A stretch of 60,000 nt of DNA from positions 15,960,178 through 16,020,177 of the forward strand of contig NC_092579.1 of the NCBI RefSeq assembly GCF_037975245.1, in the 5' to 3' direction. This document shows positions 49,601 to 60,000 of the stretch, piece by piece. The notes below the pieces were generated by a model, which did no database searches, had not been told where the DNA came from, and was given only the letters and a program-made list of their open reading frames with translations. Source of the stretch: Apostichopus japonicus (taxonomy: Eukaryota > Echinodermata > Holothuroidea > Aspidochirotida > Stichopodidae). The position numbers and the translations under genes are program-made. Every line of letters starts with the position of its first letter. Position 1 is the first letter of the stretch.

Positions 49601-52022
49601 CGTCCGGGTCGAGCTTGCACAACTTTAAGCACGCCTTCAGAGCTCATGTGGTGCGACCTTCCCCACTCCACGTTTATCATAACTACACGTTCGGCTCCGC
49701 AAGGAGAGACGTGCAGATTAACGTCAGCAACTCGTTCGAGGATAACGTGACGGACACCTTCCGTGTGAAAGTCATGGTCGCCGTCGTGAACGTCTCCTTC
49801 GAGGCAACGGACTTGGGTAAGCATAAATGGTAAACGTTAAATATATACTGCCCTCTATTAATGTGTGGAAACATAATATGTGTACCAACACTGCATTAGA
49901 ACACGATACATATTAATTGGAAAGTTGGGATAAAATGTTGCCAAGGATAGATAAATTAAGCCTTTTCAACCAGTTTCAGGTGTTAGGAAGTAATGATTCA
50001 GGCTGACATTTTGCCTGAAAACTGGTGTGATATTGCCGACTTCCACCCGAAGTCGATTAGTTGCATGTGTACATACATGTGTGATAGGAAATAGTTGCTC
50101 ATCTGTGCGACCATTATTATCATTATTCTCGTATACATGTCTCCCCCCTTACAACTAAATTGTATCCCTTCACTTAATCACTGCACTGCCTCCCTGACCT
50201 CAGCTAGAGTCCACTTCCGGGTCATCACCCAATTCAGTATAATCCAAACCGACTTGTGTAAGCGTAAATGATGTACATACAGTGTCATTTGCACATTTGC
50301 AGTTGTTGTGTGGATATACAAATGGAAAAAAAAAAACGTTTATACGTTGCGTATGCAAATATGCTTCGATGGTCATAGCCTGACACACAGGTTAAGTCTT
50401 TCCTTCTTCCCCGTTACAGCTGTAACCAATGAACATGAAATAATGTACGTGAACGAACATCCGGGAACTGAGGTATGGTACCACTGGTTCCTTGGCAATG
50501 GTGACGAAATAATCACCCAGAATATGACTGTCAACTACACCTGGCCCGACGATGGGGTGTACAACATTACCCTGATTGCGTACAATGACATCAGCAGACA
50601 AATATACATGGTAAAGAATCAATTATGCGAAAGAATTCAATGCGTCCAGAGTTACATAACATTTTACAATACCCATTCAGCTTTCTTGTTTGTTAATTAA
50701 TTAATTAATTCACCAGTCTTAAGTAAATTGAACATCCCCATAATATATTCGACACACTTTGAGTAAATATGGAAGGTATGCATATTTCTATAACTAAAGA
50801 TGTGACAGTAAGTTCATTATTTTATAATCCAAATGAAAACTGAAATACTGGCACTCGATCCTCCATAACCCCCCCCCCCCCTTCTTCCCTTGTCACATAT
50901 ACATATGTTTAAAATATATAAAAAAAATGTCCTATTGAAGTAGAGTTGGATTTTGATATTATTTTTAATATTATATTAGTTTATAAATTTGGACATTATT
51001 ATATTTTGCTTCCTGTAGAAATATATCGTACTACAAGACCGAATTTATGACTTCGAATGGTTAGATTCCGTGCCTCGTACAAAATGGCCTGCCTATCCAA
51101 TCACACCAAAGATTTTAGACTCGCAGACTTACATCAATTTTGGTATATCACAAGGTGAGAGATATTTATATTTCGTATTGATTTTTTGTTGTTGTCTTTT
51201 CGCATATGCCTTCTGAAAAGTTATGCCTATATAATATGGAGAAGAAAATAAGAACATTGCACATTAATATATGCAAGGAAATGGCCTTGTCAAGGAAAAA
51301 AATACCCTCCTTCCGGACGAACGGTGAAAATGATCATAAACTGTTAAGAACATGATCTCCCTCATTCCATCGATCAGAACCAAATTATGTCCCGATTCTT
51401 ATGAAAGTGTCATAGATGTTATCAAAAATTTGTTAGTACTGTCAGATAAAACAAATTACCCCAGCCCTCTCAAAGTTTCGCTTATACACAATCTACATAA
51501 TATGACCATGTTATTCGGAAGCATGGATCCAACATTGTCTTTAACCCTGCCCCCCCCCCCCCCGTAAACGGATATGGTTTTAGTGGAAGTTTTATTACAG
51601 CATGTCACAGTTTGGCATGCCATTCCTGAATATATAGTGAAACTGATGGGTTCGCAATGTCCAGGGTAGGATAGTACCTTCTAAGAGCCCTTTTGTCAGA
51701 ATATATTTTGGGTCCCAACTGGCTTTGAGACAGACAATGTAGCCATTGTGTTTACATTTTAATCCATATGCGCTGTGTATATAGTGCATATTCATAGTTT
51801 CATAGGTAATGTGTGATTATCATATGTTCATTTATTTACAGGAACTAATGTGACATACGAAATCAATATCGGTGACGGTATTATACCGACATTTTACTTG
51901 AAACACGATGAGGATCTCAATATATCGTCGTTGGTTTTCAACCGAACTGATCTCGGAGACCGGTTTCATGTAGAACATAACGGTATGTTGAAGTAATTCA
52001 TTGTAGTTCATGCACACTGCAA

Positions 52023-52099
<77 letters not shown>

Positions 52100-55000
52100 T
52101 ATAAATATATATAAATATATATAGGCAATCATGCGGTGCTGGGGTGGGGGCAGGCGAAATATTTCGAAAGTTAACCATTGTATTTCTGCTTATCCAAACT
52201 TGAAAAAATCTCACACGATTAGGAGGGAGGCGAGTACCAATTTAATAGAATCACTGTAAACCGAAAAATGTAGAAACCTATGTTTTTTGCAACAAATTAG
52301 TATTTTTTTCTTTTCTTTTTCTTCTTATATAGGTCTATCTGGTAGTGTTATAACAACATATGAAAGCATTGGTTATTACCCGGTATACATTAATGTATCA
52401 AACCGCGTCAGTTGGATGGTGATTGAAAGTACCGCGGTGATCCAAATCGATATAACTAATTTTAGACTGATCAAGCCACTACCGATGAAGTTTGGCGAAT
52501 TCAACATCGTCGGTGTTCGATATGATTCTGGAACTAACTTGACATCCAATGGTACCTTTAACGGAACCGAATTCGATTTGACGGACCCTGACCAGTACTT
52601 CATAAATGAGGAAACTGGTGAAGGCTACATAGTGATCGGTACCGACAAATACGATGATCGAGGCTTTTATCCGATGGAACTAACAACTTGGAATTTAGTC
52701 AGCGGTCCCTTTACCGATATTGTTCAAGTACGAGTTGAGTTTGCGATTACTGATTTTCGTATGTGGGTCTCGGATCCGTACATACTTCCCTGGACGACCA
52801 TATCGATTGGATTTGATATGCTTATCGGTTCCGATCTTTCATTTACTGTCGATTTTGACGACGATACGGTTTTGGAATATTACGACCTCGTGATGAAGCG
52901 ATCGGGTGGCGACCATTACTTGGAATGGCATCAGTTTGGTGTTGCACGTGACTACAACGTGACCATTCACGCATCCAGTTGCGTGAGCAACGAGACTTTG
53001 CGATATTTGATTAAAGTTCAGAATCCAGTCGAAAACGTCACCATGACTGTGTACAGCCCCGGTACTATTCCATACCTTGAGGTGGGTACCATACGTTATG
53101 AGTACCTGTACTCCGGGGACCCAGATACGCCTCCAACAGACGCCTCAGTTGATTACTATTTTAATCCATATATTACCCCCGTGGAAAGATTTACCATTGA
53201 TGATGCCAATCCCGTGGTTCAGGATATGCCGTTAGCTATCTTCGGCACTTACTATACCAACGTTAACATATCTAACCTTGTTAGTTGGATGTACTTCACG
53301 GCCGAAATAGAAATGGAACGACCTGTCCTTAACTTGAGGGTCACGTGTGATAGACCGCACATCAGGGTGAACCAGAAAGCTCATCTATTGGTCGAGATCG
53401 ATTGGGGATCTAGAGTGTACTACACTTGGGATTACAAAGACGGTAACGTAGTGGACGTTCGCTTTGGAGGTAACATGTTTCGACGTCACGAGTACAAGGA
53501 TGAAGGGATATTTTACGTCTCTGTAACTGCTACTAATCTTCTTGGCAGTACTACATACGTTCTGCCGTACCCAGTCATCGCACAATATCCGATAAAGGGA
53601 TTTGAGTGGACCGGACGACGGCTAAGTCAACTACTCGTGCGAAACGGTTACGTCGCTGTTCCGTTTTATCTTCACATGAGCAAAGAGTTTCATTTTCCTA
53701 CCGATGTTACTTACACTATCGATTGGGGTGACGGTCAAGTTGATAGCGGAATAGATTTAACGACCATTGGCGCGGACGCTGGTCGTGACACGGAAGCGGC
53801 CTACCACATAATGACGGTGAGCCACGACTACGTAGAGTGGGGCCACTATAACGTCACAATCAGCATGGAGAACCTCATTAGTGATGGCTCGTTGTTGTAT
53901 GATATATGGATATACGAAACGATTACACAACTCGAGAAGGAAGTTGCGTACAACGAACTGATTCTCGACGGTGATTACTCCCTTGGCAACGCTACCTACG
54001 ATAAAGAAGGCTATACTGACGGGCATAACTATTTTCGACTGGAGGAAGCCATCGTCGTCATTGCCACCCATGCCTCTGGAACTGGCCTTACCTACACCTG
54101 GGACTTTGGCGATACCACCTTTGTTCCTGATCCAGTCGTTTCCGATAACTCAACAATGTTGCCCACGACAACAACTATGCCGACAACAGCCATGCAAGAG
54201 GCCACAAGTGCGCCACCTAATTGTTCCCTTTTAATCGACGAATGGGTGAACGCTACTCTAGATCAGCTCGCTGCACGTGACTATGTCTTATATTTGGAGT
54301 GGTTCTCTTTACAACCCAACTGCTCCGAGTACACAACCACCGATCAGACAACTGAAGAGATAAGAACAACAACGGACACATTTACAACCAGAGACAGCAG
54401 AACTAATGCCTCTTCGCTGTTCAATACTTCGGCAACGCCGGCAACTTGGTCCAATGACAGTTTATTTACCACGGATCAGACAACGTATCAGACGACACAA
54501 CTGCCACGAACACCGTGTCCGACCGGACCACCTCTACGGAATCAGATGGTTCTGTGTTCCAATTATTCTGATCTTTATGTTAACGATACTTTAGACATTG
54601 TTCTCAACTATACCTACTTCCTCAACGAGAACGATACCGTTCATATGGGTTACATTGTCCGCATGGTTAGGGACGACTATTGCCTTGATCGGTACGCACT
54701 GACTCGCATAGCCCAAGTCTTGATAACGCGTAACTACACCCTAGAGCCATCCGTTTGTCGAGATCCCACCCCACCACCACCGACTGAAACCCCAGCTCCT
54801 ACCACGACCACTCAGCCAACAGACGCACCGACGACCATGCCACCTTGGGTAGTGCAAACCTCTGAACCAAGAGCGATATGGTGGTACTCCCGACGTGGAA
54901 CTTATACCATTACCTTGAACGTTTCGAATCCAGTACACTGGGTACAGGTTCAGAAGACAATTAAAGTCCAACGTACCGTAGAAGATTTGGTTTTGACAGA

Positions 55001-58000
55001 TCATGGACCTAGATCTCGCAACACCACCATTGAATTCGAGTTAAACACTGGGAATGTTGGTACCGACGTCTGTTACTATGTGGACTTCCGTGATAAGAGT
55101 TCTGATATAAATTCCATTGCATTATGGGGTCACCGCCCTACCTGTACAGCGAAGTATCCCGAGGATATGAATGATCCGTTTTTACGTTTCACTGAGGTCA
55201 GCAATGTCTACTTGGAGGGCTTGTTACTGGGAGGTCGGGATCCAAATATCACATTGAGTAACGTATTTCAATCTGTCGGGGCTTTCAGGTTGTCGGTGAC
55301 TGCTAGCAATATGGTGTCCGAACAGGTGGTCACGCTACTCACCTCGGTGACGAAAGGTCCATGTTTTTATCCTGACGTCATCGTGCAATCGAAGAACCAA
55401 TGCGACAAGTATTATCCGTTCTGCGATTCCAATGGATACCGAGAATATTTCGCATCCAGGGATGTCTATGTTTACTCTAGCGTTAAGATTAATTGTACTT
55501 CGGTTAAGTATGCCATGTATACCTGGCGGGCTTGGCAGGTTTCGGAACCGTCCATGGATCTGACGGAAATCTATGACCTCGGAGATACTATAATGGCTGG
55601 TTTCACAAGACGAGAATTTGCCATCAAGAAGGCCGTCCTCGGCTATGGCTTATACAAATTCGAATTAAACACATCTATGTGGGGAGAGAGCGCTGTTGAG
55701 TCCGTGGATTCTACCTTCATTCGCGTCGTTCCTACACCCCTCGTGTCGACTATCGGCGGTGGATCCGAGCGGAGGCTGCGGTGGGATGATAGGGTCACGA
55801 TCGATGGTTACACTGATACATATGATCCAGATGTCGACTTGTCCGACCGCACTGGGTTCCGTTACATGTGGTTCTGTCGCCGGGAACACGAAACATTTGA
55901 AGAATGGAACAGTGATTACACGACAATGATTGCGCCGGGAGGGGTCAACGCATCGTTTGTTCACGAAAAGAGCGACTATGGCGGGTGCTTTGGTCGTTAC
56001 GGTTTTGACAAGAATGGCTTTGGAAGTAAGTTGTAAACTCGGGGTCTTATATACACACGTTTCTTTTATGGCAAAGTTAATGAAGAATGCATTCAAAGGC
56101 CTTGGACTTCAGTCGTGAAAGCCAGCTTAACCTTCCCATACAAAAGTATAACACTTAAACATGTCACTAAACGAAGGTTCCCCTAATTGTGACAACAATG
56201 ACCGCCTTGCAGGTAAATATCGACAGAAAGAAATATATTGTGTCATACTGTGTTAATGGAAACAACTATTCGGCGCCCTATACAGAACATTGCTTTCAAC
56301 CTTTCCTCGTCCATTTGCATCATAGTATATATATATATCTACATCAAAATGCTTAGTAAAATTATTATTTAATTCGTGATCACCCTTTAAAAGAATTTTC
56401 ACCCCCCTCCCCATATATATTTCATATAACCAAATTTGGAACGTACGTCAGTACGTCTCGTGAAAATAAAGTTAAGGTGTCAACTTTCAGCAGCACGCTA
56501 AAAATCAATTGAAGACAAACACGGGTGCTCTTTTTTGACAATCTGAAAAGGCACTTTTCTATATACTTATATTAACGTGAGGATTGAAAAGTAAAGGAGT
56601 TGAATAAATTGTTTCAAGTTCCACGCAGTGGATATAATTTACCAACAGTTATATATAGTTTTCGGTAGCAAGCAGGTTTCTTCTGCGTGCAAGGATAATT
56701 AACAGTTGTTTTTCATATTTCCAGGTAAACTGAACGACACGGTGGGTCTTATCGAGATTGACACATACTATATGTTTGAAAACATGAACTACGAATTAAA
56801 GCTAGTAGTGATTAAAGGAGACCGCATATCGATATCGTACCAGTCGCTTCAGATAGCTGTGGGTAACCCGCCTCAAATGGAGATAAGGTACGTCCCACTG
56901 CGAGCATACTACTTCAGGAGTGGATGTAAACCTGGGGGGGGGGGGGATTTCTTCTTTCTTTCTGAAATTTTTCTGCACTCTCAAAATCAGACTAAGAAAG
57001 TATTTTAATCCTTAAAATATATTTAGTGGACAACTTTTAAGCACGCTTCGCAAACGTGTCTGTCCGATTACGATTTTCTGATATTTTCTTATATATGCAC
57101 CGATATACTTGCTCCGCCCCCTCCTCTCCTCGCCATTTCCCTCTTTCGATAATCCTGGATCTGCCTTTATAATTGTACTGCTTCTATCACGTATAGGTTA
57201 CATGGATGGGCGAATGTTTCTAACTCGTTTCTTTTTTAACATGTCATAAAGTTACGGTATTTGCGGGATCGAACCCATTCACGTCTATGCATAATGCAAA
57301 AAGATTTCGGATGCGTTATATAATAAAAAATATATAATTCGAAACCATGTGCATGGTTTTCTTGAAAGAATATACAGTTTATGCAAACCAATTTGTGCAA
57401 GAAAAGACAGTGTATGAAAAGTCAACGACAATATAGTCTGTAAAAATCCTCTCTTTTTATTTATTTTCTAGACCTATGCGTGATTCTCAATTGATCGCTG
57501 CCACAGGTCATTCATTGTTCGTTAGTTAAAGATACCGCTTCGATCCTTTGTTTTGTTTTACGCTATATCGAATGTATGATTAATATTATCATTTAATTGT
57601 CATATTTTTTTAATTCTTGCGTATAGTTGCAAGACAAACTGTAAGATTAAACTCAACCCTACCAGTCGCTTTGCTCTTGAATCTCGTAATCTTGACGGAC
57701 GCAGAGGAATGGTACTGTATTACCGGTAAGACTTCACAATATTGTATTGGTTAGGCTACTACACCATCAGTCTTTCCTCGGCAGCCTTTCAAATTCCTGA
57801 ACGTACAGTTCCTCAGTTTTGTGGGGACAAAAGGGGCCACTTTTCATAAATAAGAACTGCCCATTTTGGTATTTATAAAGTAGGCTACGGGTCTCACTTT
57901 TCTTTTTGTAATATAAAATGGCTCTTTTGTCATTTTAATTGTGCCCTAGCCTTTGGTTGAAATAATAACTTAATTGTAATTAAAAAAGGATCCCCTTGTG

Positions 58001-59778
58001 GAAAACATTTAAACAGGCTACTGAACTTTGTAGTAGGCCTCGCACAGCGGATGAATTTTGTAGGAACATTTTGAAATACGTGTGCTTCACGCCTCCAATC
58101 AAAAGTCACGTGACCCAATGTCCCTCGAAGTTTGTGCCCTCTCTGTTCATTGAACCCTCAGCTCCGCAGCCCCGTCTCATTCACTGGCAATCACGTCATA
58201 CTCAAACAGAACCAGTGGCGTATGGACGGTCAAGAGCCAATTATACAAAAGTGATACGAAGATTCCGTGCACCAGAATATCCTCGATAGGGATGCGAAAC
58301 TTTAGTCACAAGTCACAACAATATTATACCTACCCTCTTGTCTGGTTTAGATCATAACCAAGTTCTAGTCATTTTGTCATTGATTATTTAGTGTCAAAGA
58401 TATCCTAAAATTTATCAGGGAACCATCGAGCCCCTCACCTACAGCAAATTAGCAATGCCTCCTCAAGTATAGCTTAATTGACTCATATATGGATTCTCTA
58501 AGTGTTACGAAAACTACATTTGCTAGTAATCCATAGAGTTAGATATAAATAAACTTCGTCCAATCACTGTTGAGCTAAGAAGCGTACACAAACCACCCAA
58601 AGAAATTGTATTAAACATGTGAAACCATCTGACAGATAAACGATTGCGCAAAAGGGCGATCGACCTATCCCGTGATATAACACTGAATGTTGCATGGTTA
58701 AACCAACGAGTTAAATGAATCTGGAGGATTCATGTCAATTGGGTGCGCGCACCATGCATGGAGGGTCATGTGATGTGTTCCAGGGTGGTACCAAACTGAT
58801 ATTTCTCTGTAGCAGTTCGAGAATAGTGTTAGTGACTTCGTGAAAGATTTGCACCAAGACGGATCGGACATGGGAACTAACGGCATAAGAAGGTACTGGT
58901 ACTTCAGGCCTACGAAATAGTGCTAATATGCTAACGTTAGACATGCTGGCACAGAACAAGTACAGATACATTGGGCTTGCAGCGGGAAATGTCGATGTCG
59001 CTGTCTGAATTGTATTTCAAGAACGATTTTTTGTCGAAAGGATTGTTGAACTGGACGTGTTGCTGTAGGGAAATGTTTAGTTCAGTGCAACCACGGAATT
59101 CTCCATGGAACAGAGCCTAATGCTGCTCGACGGGAATATAGCTACCACGTTAGGCTACAGGCACGGTTATTGCTAGGTAACGGGTGTCGTCTGCTGCTCA
59201 AAGCACGCATACACATTTACGTACTAGTTGGGTGAAATCATCATGCGTAATAGGGAGAGTAATATATTAGTACCACCCTGGAACACATCACATGACCCTC
59301 CATACATGGTACGCGCGTACGCGCGTATCTACTGTGTGATAGTTTCTCCAGATTCCTTTAACTCGTTCGGTTAAACTTGCACTGTTGCAGTTGTCCGGAC
59401 GGTAACTACAAACCGATATTCTGTATTTGTTTTGAAATCTTAAGTAGCTGTGTACACGATTAACAGACCAGACCCATTACAAACTTTATACGAATTATCC
59501 TGTTGGCTAATAACATTCATTTGACAATTTTCCGTCGTTTGTATCTACGTTTTCCATCTCTGCTATTGTATTTTGTAGTTGGGAAATCTACACTGTGCGA
59601 TATGACGCCGAGGAGGATAAAAATTACTATGCAGTCGTACCGCCTGGTCAGTGGTTGTCATTTTCCGGAACCGGGGACTCCATGGCAAATCTTGCCATGG
59701 ATTCTGGGTTTTTTGAAGATGAAAGTAGCTACCGAGTGCGAATATTTTGTGACCGTAATCCAAGCTTTGAAAATTTCG
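38580..59778 (+). CDS. Polycystin-1/REJ-like giant membrane protein, N-terminal 18 exons (continues beyond right edge)
   Basis: Exons: 38580-38615, 40615-40645, 41196-41337, 42456-42784, 43527-44024, 44688-44811, 45531-45718, 46579-46714, 47683-47915, 48181-48344, 49159-49816, 50420-50610, 51019-51154, 51842-51982, 52333-56025, 56725-56887, 57627-57725, 59579-59778. All borders are AG..GT and all phases agree, giving 2387 residues plus one base. Order: signal peptide (1-22), unnamed repeat domain copy 1 (~23-179) and copy 2 (~180-345), WSC (~346-440), PKD (~450-520), unnamed domain copy 3 (~573-790), many PKD domains (~790-2100), then a REJ-like module (from ~2100). WSC + PKD + REJ is the polycystin-1 family architecture (vertebrate PKD1, sea urchin sperm REJ proteins), in which GAIN/GPS, PLAT and 11 membrane helices follow. 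Those parts are outside the window. No leucine-rich repeats precede WSC, unlike vertebrate PKD1. Paralogue identity is not settled. Confidence 0.85.
40118..40481. mobile_element. hAT-type non-autonomous element in the intron before exon 2
   Basis: It starts 'aggggtgggcaac' and ends 'gttgcccaccccagc'. The 8-bp repeat tgtaagac lies at 40110-40117 and again at 40482-40489. The inside has the 'gggccg' blocks ('tggcccgcgggccg') seen in hAT MITEs of many animals. It is non-coding. Confidence 0.8.
40974..41007 (+). ncRNA. Decayed Penelope 3'-end/hammerhead-like relic
   Basis: 'gaagatcctgcttgag' + 'atgaaaccgtcagac' closely resembles the terminal motif of the Penelope copy at 10617-10648, but with changes in helix II and the GAAAC box. 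It lies about 190 bp upstream of polycystin-like exon 3. Confidence 0.4.
41196..42784 (+). CDS. Polycystin-like exons 3-4: unnamed repeat domain, copy 1
   Basis: Exons 41196-41337 and 42456-42784 encode a ~155-residue Cys-poor, beta-rich-looking domain. Its hallmarks are [48 protein letters not shown] and [12 protein letters not shown]. The intron cuts right after IYY. The family was not recognised by name. Confidence 0.75.
43527..44024 (+). CDS. Polycystin-like exon 5: unnamed repeat domain, copy 2
   Basis: One 498-nt exon carries the whole domain: [46 protein letters not shown] and [13 protein letters not shown]. Every hallmark aligns with copy 1 in order, but no intron interrupts it. The first 'CPSD' cysteine mirrors 'YCDV' of copy 1. 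Confidence 0.8.
44577..44642. repeat. Short C-rich tandem repeat
   Basis: Two copies of 'ccctccaatcccctacaccc' plus 'ctaca(c/a)ccc' units lie just upstream of the acceptor of the first WSC exon. They may double as a polypyrimidine tract. Confidence 0.7.
44688..45718 (+). CDS. Polycystin-like exons 6-7: WSC domain
   Basis: Exon 44688-44811 ([29 protein letters not shown]) and exon 45531-45718 ([35 protein letters not shown]) together form a WSC domain. It has the family's eight-cysteine pattern, including LCWCG and CxG..xxCGG. WSC domains are extracellular and putatively carbohydrate-binding, and occur in polycystin-1. The intron position splits the domain after the LCSYLVYK helix. Confidence 0.88.
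46579..47915 (+). CDS. Polycystin-like exons 8-9: PKD domain and PKD-like strand
   Basis: Exons 46579-46714 and 47683-47915 encode YSFDFDDGF...[19 protein letters not shown], the classical PKD-fold pattern (WxFGDG-like DFDDG, then GxYxxxxxATN-like). A second partial repeat follows ([29 protein letters not shown]). PKD domains are Ig-like beta-sandwiches of cell-surface proteins. Confidence 0.8.
47187..47465. repeat. Minisatellite, ~22-26-bp unit
   Basis: About eleven copies of 'ccctccataaattgctggtg' type units, with 'gtacattgt' and 'taaaatgtt' variants, lie in the intron before exon 9. Confidence 0.85.
48181..49816 (+). CDS. Polycystin-like exons 10-11: unnamed repeat domain, copy 3, with cysteine-rich insert, then PKD-like tail
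   Basis: Exons 48181-48344 and 49159-49816. The hallmarks of copies 1 and 2 recur: [39 protein letters not shown] and HAFRAHVV. A ~60-residue insert with six cysteines ([27 protein letters not shown]) follows QIYRP, where copy 2 has the VYRPTG loop. The end ([20 protein letters not shown]) enters a PKD domain. Confidence 0.75.
50420..51982 (+). CDS. Polycystin-like exons 12-14: PKD domains
   Basis: Exon 50420-50610 encodes a full PKD pattern: [13 protein letters not shown]...[18 protein letters not shown]. Exons 51019-51154 and 51842-51982 continue with [17 protein letters not shown] and VFNRTDLGD. Donor and acceptor phases are 1-0-1-1. Confidence 0.8.
52022..52126. repeat. TA microsatellite
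   Basis: About 50 TA repeats with a few AAATATA interruptions at the right end. They lie in the intron directly before the 3.7-kb exon. Confidence 0.95.
52333..56025 (+). CDS. Polycystin-like exon 15: 3.7-kb exon with PKD array, mucin-like insert and start of REJ
   Basis: This is a single 3693-nt exon (residues ~1003-2233), while every other exon in the gene is under 700 nt. It contains several PKD repeats: [74 protein letters not shown], and [10 protein letters not shown] split from [15 protein letters not shown] by a Thr/Pro-rich insert. The 3' end ([12 protein letters not shown]...[16 protein letters not shown]) matches the start of REJ modules. There are numerous N-glycosylation sequons. 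The donor is A|GTAAGT at 56026. Confidence 0.88.
54140..54872 (+). other. Thr/Pro-rich (mucin-like) insert within one PKD domain
   Basis: About 245 residues lie between WDFGDTT and [17 protein letters not shown], the first and last strands of one PKD fold. There are three Thr/Pro stretches ([50 protein letters not shown]). Between them are two Cys- and Asn-sequon-containing segments ([25 protein letters not shown] and [18 protein letters not shown]). It is in frame and not bounded by introns. Confidence 0.75.
56725..59778 (+). CDS. Polycystin-like exons 16-18: REJ module
   Basis: Exon 56725-56887 ends [13 protein letters not shown], exon 57627-57725 starts [20 protein letters not shown], and exon 59579-59778 starts [14 protein letters not shown]. 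The '[21 protein letters not shown]' stretch corresponds to the hallmark Cys and N-P-S/T-x-R-x-x-L segment of REJ domains. The last exon ends in phase 1 before GTTAGT, and the rest lies outside the window. Confidence 0.8.
58695..59376. mobile_element. 682-bp element with ~105-bp terminal inverted repeats
   Basis: The left arm (58695-58795) has 'aacgagttaaa', 'gaatctggag', 'gcgcg', 'ggagggtcatgtgatgtgtt' and 'ccagggtggtac'. The right arm (59265-59376) is the reverse complement with small differences. The pentamer TTGCA directly flanks both ends (58690-58694, 59377-59381). No transposase frame is seen inside. It sits in the intron before exon 18. Confidence 0.8.
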
Positions 59779-60000
59779 GTTAGTACTTATTAACACAAGC
59801 TAGTCTCTAGCCTAGTTAACTTAACGTTAGGCTAACCAACCTAACGTAGGCCTATGTATAGCCTAGTAGCCAATACTGCTTAGGTGCGGGTAGTACTAGT
59901 ACTCACGCCTAGTACTAGTAGAATGTGCATGGTCTCATAATTGACGCACTTAAAGAGGTTATGAAATGAAAAATTTTCATGTCTTAGAATGGTTTATCTA

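Noticed and set aside
51832-52214. Minus-strand ORFs rich in Tyr-Ile
   Set aside because: They arise from the TA microsatellite.
52376-56096. Several minus-strand or shifted ORFs of 60-143 residues over the giant exon
   Set aside because: They are shadows of the well-supported plus-strand PKD array.
58700-58971. Minus-strand ORFs of 62-78 residues
   Set aside because: They lie inside the inverted-repeat transposon at 58695-59376 and show no transposase similarity.

Overview
This is a eukaryotic (animal) window. Every recognisable gene is split into short exons with GT..AG borders and introns of several hundred bases to 3 kb. The sequence is AT-rich, has long G or C runs, and carries non-autonomous DNA transposons and a Penelope-like retroelement. 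The WSC + PKD + REJ polycystin-1-type protein, the Kazal-containing OATP transporter and the repeat types suggest an invertebrate deuterostome. An echinoderm is my best guess, but that is an inference and not proven here.

Layout. (1) 1-3256: repeats only, with no gene recognised. (2) 3257-7723, minus strand: five phase-consistent exons (552 codons) of an organic anion transporting polypeptide (SLCO/OATP) carrying an unusual polyglycine loop; the C-terminal exons are not found. (3) 7724-17379: intergenic. It holds a Penelope-like element 3' fragment (GIY-YIG endonuclease plus a hammerhead-ribozyme-like 3' end, flanked by a 19-bp direct repeat), a ~310-bp perfect ATG-type microsatellite, hAT-like MITEs and a higher-order minisatellite. 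(4) 17380-35486, plus strand: a complete 15-exon model for a secreted 648-residue protein with a glycoside hydrolase GH71/GH99-like (DUF5010-like) barrel. Its introns hold degenerate copies of its own exons 8 and 13. (5) 35487-38579: intergenic. (6) 38580-59778, plus strand: the first 18 exons (2387 residues) of a large polycystin-1/REJ-like membrane protein that runs off the right edge. In order it has a signal peptide split over two tiny exons, two copies of an unnamed repeat domain, WSC, PKD, a third copy of the unnamed domain, an array of PKD domains largely in one 3.7-kb exon, and the start of a REJ module.

All three gene models were assembled by hand. I chained exons by splice dinucleotides, phase and family resemblance; no transcript evidence was available. 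The genes do not form an obvious pathway. They share only a membrane or secreted location (transporter, secreted glycosidase-like protein, extracellular receptor-like protein).
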